A stretch of DNA of 12,559 bases, taken from positions 1 to 12,559 of the forward strand of contig PCTP01000122.1 of assembly GCA_002770795.1 (NCBI GenBank). Direction: 5' to 3'. Of this stretch, positions 1 through 6,494 are shown piece after piece. This DNA comes from Gammaproteobacteria bacterium CG22_combo_CG10-13_8_21_14_all_40_8 (GTDB taxonomy: Bacteria; Pseudomonadota; Gammaproteobacteria; Enterobacterales; GCA-002770795). Position 1 is the stretch's first letter; each line of letters opens with the position of its first letter. The translations under genes and the position numbers were made by a program. The notes under the pieces were generated by a model. That model worked only from the letters and a program-made list of their open reading frames with translations, was not told the origin of the DNA and did not search any database.

Positions 1-143
1 GACCATGATTTACGCTTTGGTGTTAACACGATGGAATCTCCATCACGAGTGATCTCAACTTCGTTAATCCCTTCAAACTCTAAATCTTTAGGTATCCTTA
101 CCGCTTGGCTTTTGCCATTTATAAACAAAGATGCTGTCGCCAT
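1..143 (-). CDS. vapB: VapB-family antitoxin, N-terminal part (cut by window edge)
   Basis: Only the first 47 codons lie in the window; the gene runs off the left edge. The reading starts MATASLFINGKSQAVRIPK and continues with an EVEITRDGDSIVLTP stretch followed by a KSW end. The SQAVRIPK plus I(V/I)LTP...W pattern is typical of the SpoVT/AbrB-like DNA-binding domain of VapB antitoxins, which bind their own promoter as a dimer and neutralise a PIN-domain VapC ribonuclease. The ATG is preceded by AGG about 9 nt upstream. A partner vapC would be expected immediately downstream, to the left and outside the window, so the toxin is inferred and not seen. The direction is the same as the NRPS operon, but a strong own promoter and a hairpin separate them. 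Confidence 0.82.
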   Translation of the reverse strand, partial: MATASLFINGKSQAVRIPKDLEFEGINEVEITRDGDSIVLTPKRKSW

Positions 144-154
144 TCTGTAATACC

Positions 155-220
155 TATGTATATATGCCTTGTATATGTTTATTGTACTCATTTTTATGTA
201 TATGTCAAGCATATGTATTG
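155..220. repeat. TGTATAT-type box cluster, probable antitoxin operator
   Basis: Related boxes occur at 157-166 (TGTATATATG), 170-178 (TGTATATGT), 197-205 (TGTATATGT), with an inverted ATATG-TCAAG-CATAT around 200-214. They flank and overlap the -35 and -10 of the vapB promoter. VapB/VapBC complexes commonly bind short palindromes at their own promoter, so autoregulation is the likely role; this is inference. Confidence 0.45.
181..208 (-). promoter_or_regulatory. sigma70 promoter of the vapB gene
   Basis: On the minus strand a perfect -35 TTGACA (203-208) is separated by 16 bp from TACAAT (-10, 181-186). The start codon of the antitoxin gene follows about 37 bp further on. The promoter sits inside the repeated TGTATAT boxes described separately. 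Confidence 0.65.
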
Positions 221-313
221 TAATATAAGCCACTAAGTTAACCACGGTTTTAGATAAGAATGACCAAAGTCATTTGAGGCTTTCTTTAGTCCGAAGGTAT
301 GAGTTGCTCGGAT

Positions 314-346
314 CATCAAGGGGAAAGCTAGGGCTTCCCCTTGATG
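314..346. terminator. 12-bp perfect hairpin between NRPS end and vapB, possible terminator
   Basis: The arms CATCAAGGGGAA (314-325) and TTCCCCTTGATG (335-346) pair perfectly around a 9-nt loop. It lies about 50 nt after the NRPS stop codon, where a terminator for the leftward operon would be expected. Neither side carries a U-tract, so it is not a textbook intrinsic terminator; a 3'-end stabilising hairpin or a remnant of a small repeat element are alternatives. The rest of 209-392 holds only a weak 6-bp inverted repeat (259-274). Confidence 0.4.
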
Positions 347-392
347 TTACAACAGAGATCTAGTTCAAAAAACAAAAGCAAGACACCCGCTA

Positions 393-3300
393 TTATTTTT
401 CAAGCAACTTGTGAATAATCGACTCAATCGATGCCATTAACTTTTCAGATAACTGATTAATGGTTTCCTTTTTAAACAGTTTCTGACTATAGGTTAAACG
501 AATATTCAATTCTTTCCCTATCACACCCGCCTCAAAATACAATAAATAGCATAAATGATTTTTGCCATCTATCTCACTAATGCCTTGAAGATCCATGGTG
601 GGCTTAAATGGGATTTTATCTGGTACAATTGCGTCAATTTGACCTACATAGTTAAAAAACAATTGTGGATTTTCATGGGCGCAGATTTCTGGGTGCTGGG
701 CGAGGTAGCGCAATATATTATAATCCATATTGCGACTTGGCACTTTTTCCAGTTGTTGATGAACATTGAAAGCGAGTTGTTTGATGTCTGTGAAATCGTC
801 AGCCTCTCCCTTGATATGTACTGGGAAAACCGTGTTTAACCATCCCACTGTTCTGGATAAATTAATTGCGTTTTGCCCACTATGTCGACCATGTCCACAG
901 ATGCTGACAAGGGCTTCTGAGTCGCCTGTCCATTGATGCAATGTGTCCAAAAATGCTGCCAATAAAATATTTTGAATTTTCAATCCCAATCGGCTAGGAA
1001 TATCTTTAAGTAATTTTTGTGTTAGGTTTTCGGCCAATTTAAAAGTAAAAGTGTGAGCATGGGTTTCAGAATTAGCTGTTTGATCCGAGACCGGTTCTGT
1101 GGGTATATTTGGTACGGGGTGCTTGGGTGTATTGGTCCAGTAATTTAATGCGTCGCTAAAATCTGCTTCCTTAGCATAATGAGTTAAGTAGCTTGTCCAC
1201 TCTTTGAGCGATGAAGTTTTTTTGGCGAGTTTAATCTTTAAACCTCGGCGAGCGTATTCATATCCTTTGATTAAATCTTCGAAAATAATTCGAGATGAAA
1301 CCATGTCTAAAAGCAGGTGATGAGAAACAATGGCTAATTTACCTGTGTTTTTTGAAGTTATAAAATATATCCCTTGAATTAATGGTGCCTGATTTAAGCG
1401 AATGTTTTTGTGACCATTGTTAATGATCTCTTGCATTCTATGCACTTGTTCTTCATCCGATAAAGCAGAAATATCATGTTCGTATAAATAGGTGGTTTCT
1501 GGCAGGTCATCGGAACAATATTGCGCCCAACTTTGATTTTGATGTTGAACGAAGTGCACTCTGAGGGCATCATGGTGCATCAATAGATGATCGAAGGATT
1601 TTTGCAACGCCTTGAATGAGATTTTCTTATCAACATCAAATAAAAACAAACGATTCCAATGATGAGGGTTGGTAAATTGGTCATCAAAGAATTTTGCTTG
1701 TCGAGCTGTGAGTGGAAATTCACCCTGAATGTGGCTTTGATCAATAGATGCTGGTTTTTCATGAGAACTGACTTTAGATAAATCGGCGATAGTGCGTTTG
1801 TCAAACAGAGAACTGGTTTCAAAATACAAGCCTTTTTCTTCTGCGGCACAGACAAATTGTATCGCCATTAAACTATCACCGCCCAGATCAAAAAAGCTAT
1901 CATGAATGCTAATTTTCTCCGCTGGTATTTTTAATATAGAAGACCAGATATTGGCCAGTTTAAGCTCTGTTTCTGTGGTGGCTTTTGTGAATTTTTTTAG
2001 TTGTAAAATATTGTTGGTTACTTTAGGTAAGGCTTTGGCATTGACTTTACCACTGTTTGAGCGAGGTATTTCTGCTAACAGCATAAAAAATGCGGGTATC
2101 ATATAAGGCGGAATATGTTCATTTAAAAACAATTTAAGTTGTTCAATTTCAATCTCATCCTTACTCACATAGTAGGCGACTAAACGCTGGCTTGAATCGT
2201 TGTCTCCCTGTGCAATAACGGCGGCATCATTGATTTGCGGATGAAGTTTAAGAACAGATTCAATTTCTGAAAGTTCAATTCTATATCCGCGAATTTTAAC
2301 TTGAGAGTCAATTCTACCCAAATATTCAATATCACCATCAGAATTTAAAATGACTAGATCGCCCGTTTTATAGAGTTTGTCACCCGCTTGATTTGAAAAT
2401 GGATTGTCTATAAAAAGCTTTGAGGTTAAGTCTGGTCTATTCCAGTAGCCATCTGCCACACCTACGCCCCCTAAGTAAAGCTCTCCCGCTACGCCCATAG
2501 GTTGTGGCTTGAGTTGTTGATCGAGTACAAAGGTTTGTGTCTGTGAAAAGGGTTTCCCTATAGGGAGTGTGGTTGCATTTTTATGAGGATCACAAAAATG
2601 TAAACTGGCATAAATGGTTGCTTCGGTTGGGCCGTAAACATTGTAAAGATCGGCGCTACACTTTTGATAAAAACGGCTTTGTAAGGAAAGGGTGAGCGCT
2701 TCACCAGCGGATAATACCCGCTTTAAGCTCTTGAGATCATCACCTTTTGCTAAAGAGACCAGCGCGTTAATTAAAGAGGGTACCATACAGGTGGTAGTGA
2801 CTGCATGATGATGGATCAGTTTTAAGATATATCCTGCATCTTTGCTGCGTTTCGCTTCTGTCAATGCTAAGGCTGCACCAGAAATAAGTGGCCAAAAAAT
2901 TTCAGCCACTGAAACATCAAAGGTAAAGTCAGTGCTTTGCAGCATGATATCTTTATGTGACAGTGGTATTTGTTGTTGTAAAAATAACAATCGTGGTAAA
3001 ACATTTTTTTGTTGAATTGGCACACCTTTGGGTTGTCCAGTGGTCCCTGATGTATAAATGATATAGGCTAAATCAGTTTCCTCTGCTGCCAAATCTAGGT
3101 TGGTATTTGGTAAACTCTGTAGCTGGAGTTCGTCAAGATTAATGGTTTTGTTTTTCTCTAAATATTCCAAATGCGAGCAAAGTTCTTCTGTTGTGTTGTC
3201 GCAGATAAGGAGATCACATTGTGTGTCTTTTGCAATAAAATCAATTCGGTTTTTAGGGTAGTCTGAAGCTAAAGGAATATAGCAACTACGAGTTTTGAGA

Positions 3301-4946
3301 ATGGCAAGTAAGGTGGTTAGTTGTCTTTCTCCTCGTTGCAAACAAACGGCAATTTTACTCTGCGGCTGAATGCCCTGCTCCATGAATTGATGCGCCAGTT
3401 GGTTAGCATTGGCATTTAATTGTTGATAGCTAATCGATTTATTGTCCAAAATAAAGGCAGCATTTTTAGGCTTTTTCATGGCTTGCTTTTCAAATAACTG
3501 TTGAATGCTTTGGCTACTTTCTTTGTTCAATCCTCTATGTAGCGCTGGGGCAATCTGATTGTTTTGTGAAGCGCTAAAAATCTTGGTTAATTCTGACTCT
3601 GTATTAAGTTGAAAATCATTTAATCGCTTTTGTGGATCTTGAGTCATTTGCTCCAAAATTAATCGGATGTGATTTATAGCTTGTTCAATAAAATCTTTAT
3701 CGAATAAAGCGGTGCGATATTCAAACCATAATCCGATGCCATTTTCAAACAATTCGTAGGATAGAGACAAGTCATCATTCACATCATTATATTCAGATTC
3801 TAAGGGCTCAGTGGTAATGCCATCTAGTTCCAAATTGAAAATTCTCGATACCGTTTGTGCCATGGATAAGTTAAACAGGACCCCATCAAAATCTTTAACG
3901 CCTTGTCTAACGGCACTCACGATATCCATTGCAGGAAATTTTTGATGAAATTTGTCTTCTTTACGAACTTTAGACACTCTATTTAACAATTCTTGATAGG
4001 ATGGATTTCCAGACAGATCCACACGAACGGGAACAATATTGACGAAGAATCCAAAGAGATGTTTATATCCTGGGGGTCTGATATTGACAGGATAACCCAC
4101 TAAAATATCGGTTAATCCATAATAACGATAAATGAAAATACTAAATGCGCTTACCATAACATTAAACAAAGTCGTGCGATTTTTTGAAGTATGTTCTTTT
4201 AAAGCTTTAGCGAGTTCGGCACTAATATCAAAGTAGACTCGATGACCCTGTTTGACATCCACATTTTTCTTTTTTCGCCCATAGCTGTAATCAAAATAAT
4301 GGTTGGCATTGGCTAAACGATTTTTCCAATGGTCTTGGGATAAGGCGTGAGCCTCAGGAGAGATTTTGCTGCGCTCATCATTGAAATAATCTCTCCAATT
4401 TTTCTTAGTGGCATCATAGGCATCTTTTAAACCCTGATAGCCATGATTGTAGGCTACGGAAAGGGATTCTAAAAATAAAACCGCTGAGCGGCCATCAGAA
4501 ATCATGTGCGGAACCATACCAATCAAATAATGGGTTTTATTGGCGGTTTTAATTAATGCCGCTCTCACTATCGGAAATACTTTGAGATCGACAGGGGTGT
4601 TGAGTTTTAGTGAAAGAAAATCTAATCCTTGCTGGCGCTGTTCGGGGCTTTCTTCTTCATTATTATTTGAAATGTCTTTGTAGTCTAGAAAATAGACTGC
4701 TTCATCTTTTAAGCATTGGTAGGGGACGCCTTGTTTTTCAACAAAATAGATTTTTAATGAATCGAAATACTCGACGATATCATGCAAGGCTTGCCCCAAA
4801 CGGTCTTTATCGACAACACCAGATAAGCGTACTTTAACACAGGTGTTATAAGAGGTGTTTTCAGGGTGAAGTTTCCATTCAATCCATAAACCTTGTTGTT
4901 GTTTAGTGAGTGGATAAAGATTATTTTCGATTAAATTTGATTCCAT
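393..4946 (-). CDS. Single-module non-ribosomal peptide synthetase (C-A-T-E-like)
   Basis: A 1517-residue NRPS. The condensation domain (about 10-440) has PHMISDG at 146-152 with the catalytic second His, H147, intact. The adenylation domain (about 480-970) carries YTSGTTGQPKG (from Y631), FDVSVAE (D677), NVYGPTEATI, YKTGDL, GRIDSQVKIRGYRIE and the closing K967 (NSGKV). A hand-aligned ten-residue specificity code is DVACLAVIYK, which I cannot match to an amino acid. The carrier domain has GGDSL with the phosphopantetheine Ser at 1025. The C-terminal domain (about 1085-1510) is epimerisation-like: HHLLLDMVS (1209 on), NLSRTVGW, FFNYVGQ. Its EGHGRE motif reads CGHGRH (C1350), so epimerase activity is doubtful. 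There is no thioesterase or reductase domain. The ATG has GGA about 7 nt upstream. It is the last gene of a three-gene operon, 28 bp after the NRDE gene. The product is unknown. Confidence 0.93.
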   Translation of the reverse strand: MESNLIENNLYPLTKQQQGLWIEWKLHPENTSYNTCVKVRLSGVVDKDRLGQALHDIVEYFDSLKIYFVEKQGVPYQCLKDEAVYFLDYKDISNNNEEESPEQRQQGLDFLSLKLNTPVDLKVFPIVRAALIKTANKTHYLIGMVPHMISDGRSAVLFLESLSVAYNHGYQGLKDAYDATKKNWRDYFNDERSKISPEAHALSQDHWKNRLANANHYFDYSYGRKKKNVDVKQGHRVYFDISAELAKALKEHTSKNRTTLFNVMVSAFSIFIYRYYGLTDILVGYPVNIRPPGYKHLFGFFVNIVPVRVDLSGNPSYQELLNRVSKVRKEDKFHQKFPAMDIVSAVRQGVKDFDGVLFNLSMAQTVSRIFNLELDGITTEPLESEYNDVNDDLSLSYELFENGIGLWFEYRTALFDKDFIEQAINHIRLILEQMTQDPQKRLNDFQLNTESELTKIFSASQNNQIAPALHRGLNKESSQSIQQLFEKQAMKKPKNAAFILDNKSISYQQLNANANQLAHQFMEQGIQPQSKIAVCLQRGERQLTTLLAILKTRSCYIPLASDYPKNRIDFIAKDTQCDLLICDNTTEELCSHLEYLEKNKTINLDELQLQSLPNTNLDLAAEETDLAYIIYTSGTTGQPKGVPIQQKNVLPRLLFLQQQIPLSHKDIMLQSTDFTFDVSVAEIFWPLISGAALALTEAKRSKDAGYILKLIHHHAVTTTCMVPSLINALVSLAKGDDLKSLKRVLSAGEALTLSLQSRFYQKCSADLYNVYGPTEATIYASLHFCDPHKNATTLPIGKPFSQTQTFVLDQQLKPQPMGVAGELYLGGVGVADGYWNRPDLTSKLFIDNPFSNQAGDKLYKTGDLVILNSDGDIEYLGRIDSQVKIRGYRIELSEIESVLKLHPQINDAAVIAQGDNDSSQRLVAYYVSKDEIEIEQLKLFLNEHIPPYMIPAFFMLLAEIPRSNSGKVNAKALPKVTNNILQLKKFTKATTETELKLANIWSSILKIPAEKISIHDSFFDLGGDSLMAIQFVCAAEEKGLYFETSSLFDKRTIADLSKVSSHEKPASIDQSHIQGEFPLTARQAKFFDDQFTNPHHWNRLFLFDVDKKISFKALQKSFDHLLMHHDALRVHFVQHQNQSWAQYCSDDLPETTYLYEHDISALSDEEQVHRMQEIINNGHKNIRLNQAPLIQGIYFITSKNTGKLAIVSHHLLLDMVSSRIIFEDLIKGYEYARRGLKIKLAKKTSSLKEWTSYLTHYAKEADFSDALNYWTNTPKHPVPNIPTEPVSDQTANSETHAHTFTFKLAENLTQKLLKDIPSRLGLKIQNILLAAFLDTLHQWTGDSEALVSICGHGRHSGQNAINLSRTVGWLNTVFPVHIKGEADDFTDIKQLAFNVHQQLEKVPSRNMDYNILRYLAQHPEICAHENPQLFFNYVGQIDAIVPDKIPFKPTMDLQGISEIDGKNHLCYLLYFEAGVIGKELNIRLTYSQKLFKKETINQLSEKLMASIESIIHKLLEK

Positions 4947-4974
4947 TGGTTTTCCAATTGATTAAGAAATATGA

Positions 4975-5733
4975 CTATGAATGAAATGAGTTGTTAAATA
5001 GGCTCGCCATGTGTTTTTGAGTGTGTGGATTCAGCATTAAGGTGTTTGTTGTACTCGAATGATTTTCACAGGGACTGCCATTGTGATAGTTAAAAATAAC
5101 TTGATTTTGATTGATGAACAGATGACTTAAACTCACGGTTGTTGCATCGTCTCTATGCATACAAATCGAATAAGCGCCTTTTTGTGGATAATGAGACTGA
5201 TGTAAATTAAGTTGTGCCTTCACATCCTGAGGATGGTATTCCGCAAACTGTTCAATTCTTTGTTGTATCACGCTTTGAGTCTCCACACTAGATGAAGAGC
5301 AGAATGAGGGGAGTGCATATTGTTCAAAATTGCGACCATCCCATCGAAGTTCTTGTTTCTCAGTTGGGCTAATAAACAGGAGTCTAAAGGGTTGAAATTG
5401 AGCTAAATCTTGTTGTTGAATGACAGTGATAACATTTTCCAAGCTGGTACAAAATGCTAAATTATGGACCAATATACCGCGGCTTATTTTAGGTTTCGCT
5501 GGATCATTATTGATGGTCTGAAACTCATATAAATTGAGTAAGCAGAGAGTAATTGCGTAATCGTTGACGCTTAACCACGTGCCCCCACCATCGGGATCCG
5601 TTGGCGATAATATGGTCACGCCATTTTTAAAAATTGGTTGTGGGGGATGTGCTTTACTTCGTGAAATTTGTTCATCACGATTAAAGCAAATGGATAAACT
5701 CTGGTTATTTTGAAGCCAACTTACTGAACACAT
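4975..5733 (-). CDS. NRDE family (TANGO2-like) protein
   Basis: This 252-residue protein begins MCSVSW and has the family signature FNRDE at 17-21, followed by a GGGTWLSVN segment. These mark the NRDE/TANGO2 family, whose fold resembles Ntn hydrolases of the acyl-CoA:isopenicillin N acyltransferase kind. In that fold a Cys exposed after Met removal acts as nucleophile, and Cys2 is in the right place. Bacterial members are not well characterised; the eukaryotic TANGO2 has been linked to heme and lipid handling. No signal peptide is seen, so a cytoplasmic location is expected. Its ATG lies inside the end of the DinB-like gene (13-bp overlap), and the NRPS starts 28 bp after its stop, so co-translation and a shared pathway are likely. 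A role in hydrolysing or transferring the NRPS product is my inference only. Confidence 0.82.
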   Translation of the reverse strand: MCSVSWLQNNQSLSICFNRDEQISRSKAHPPQPIFKNGVTILSPTDPDGGGTWLSVNDYAITLCLLNLYEFQTINNDPAKPKISRGILVHNLAFCTSLENVITVIQQQDLAQFQPFRLLFISPTEKQELRWDGRNFEQYALPSFCSSSSVETQSVIQQRIEQFAEYHPQDVKAQLNLHQSHYPQKGAYSICMHRDDATTVSLSHLFINQNQVIFNYHNGSPCENHSSTTNTLMLNPHTQKHMASLFNNSFHS

Positions 5734-6254
5734 GCCTGTTTTTGTTCAAATGCCACAGTGGATGGTGCTTTGCCAAAATTATCATCAGGAAAAATGCCAT
5801 TAATTCTGAGAATAATAGAAATAATGGCCATGTGATGCGTGGTGTGGCTATGGATAAATTGGAGTTCGCGCAGCAGGGTGGATTGGCCATGCATACATTC
5901 AATGGCAGCATCAGTGGTGACTGATACAGAGAGTATACATTCAGGCATTTTGGGGAGTTGTGCCAGTTGTTCACATATCCATTGAATTTTGTTTTGAGCA
6001 ACAAACACATTGGTTTGAACATTATGATCTCTTTCGCGTTGGTCGTAATCGATTTCTTTTTGCTCAAAACCTTTGAAAAAGGCGAGATAAAAATCAATGA
6101 TATGTCTTACATGACCACCAATTGAGGCATTGCCGGCAACAAGCTCTGGCTTAGCGTAAAGCTGAGAATCGAATACATCAACATTCTGAAGAGCTTTTGT
6201 AAGATCTTCTAGAATAGATTGATTGTTAAAGATAATTTTGTCTAAAAGATACAA
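5721..6254 (-). CDS. DinB-like metal-binding protein
   Basis: A 177-residue protein with the layout of the DinB/YfiT four-helix family. One His (H48, in GGHVRH) sits near the second helix and an HxxxH pair (H137 and H141, in HSHTTHH) in the last core helix. These three would bind a divalent metal. The family includes bacillithiol- and mycothiol-dependent transferases and the N-terminal domain of EgtB/OvoA, as well as many unassigned proteins. The start is TTG at 6254: GAGG sits 7 nt upstream, and the next in-frame Met is near residue 103, after H48, so a later start would destroy the site. It is the first gene of the operon and overlaps the NRDE gene by 13 bp. Its reaction and substrate are unknown. 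Confidence 0.8.
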   Translation of the reverse strand: MYLLDKIIFNNQSILEDLTKALQNVDVFDSQLYAKPELVAGNASIGGHVRHIIDFYLAFFKGFEQKEIDYDQRERDHNVQTNVFVAQNKIQWICEQLAQLPKMPECILSVSVTTDAAIECMHGQSTLLRELQFIHSHTTHHMAIISIILRINGIFPDDNFGKAPSTVAFEQKQACVQ

Positions 6255-6328
6255 AATGATTCCTCATAAGCCTTTTTAAGATAAAAAATAAACCACCAAT
6301 CGAGTGAAATTATTTTCAGAATATTTAG

Positions 6329-6355
6329 AGAGTTTATAACTCTGTGTAAGCACAG
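6329..6355. repeat. Two abutting inverted repeats in the DinB operon leader
   Basis: AGAGTT-TAT-AACTCT (6329-6343) and CTGTG-TAAG-CACAG (6342-6355) are both perfect and share two bases. They lie just downstream of the candidate -10, so they could be an operator or two stem-loops at the 5' end of the mRNA that compete for the shared bases. Confidence 0.4.
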
Positions 6356-6364
6356 CTACAGACC

Positions 6365-6370
6365 ATTATA
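6365..6370 (-). promoter_or_regulatory. Candidate -10 of the DinB-NRDE-NRPS operon
   Basis: A perfect TATAAT on the minus strand lies about 110 bp before the TTG start of the DinB-like gene. No good -35 is found at 16-18 bp, so an activator may be needed or the match may be chance in AT-rich DNA. The rest of the 6255-6494 gap holds no gene I can support. Confidence 0.35.
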
Positions 6371-6494
6371 TCCTATAACTGTTACAAAATTTAAGTAGTT
6401 GAATGGATAAAATGCATACAAACAGACTCATTTCGTCAAAAATGAACGTTTATATAAGAATGAAGGGATTTAAATGAGGAGTTTTTGGATAGTT

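Noticed and set aside
259..274. AATGAC-CAAA-GTCATT small hairpin in the vapB-NRPS gap
   Set aside because: Six pairs only; this size is expected by chance, so not listed as a feature.
1580..1855. Open frames inside the NRPS gene on either strand (e.g. 555-839, 1580-1855, 1906-2106, 4610-4837)
   Set aside because: They lie wholly within a gene with clear domain motifs, and their translations show no recognisable features.
5705..6097. Minus-strand 130-codon frame overlapping the DinB-like gene
   Set aside because: It is a shifted frame of the same DNA; the DinB frame has the conserved His triad and a proper ribosome binding site.
6255..6494. A feoC gene downstream of feoB
   Set aside because: No reading frame of suitable length with a winged-helix or Cys-rich pattern is present.
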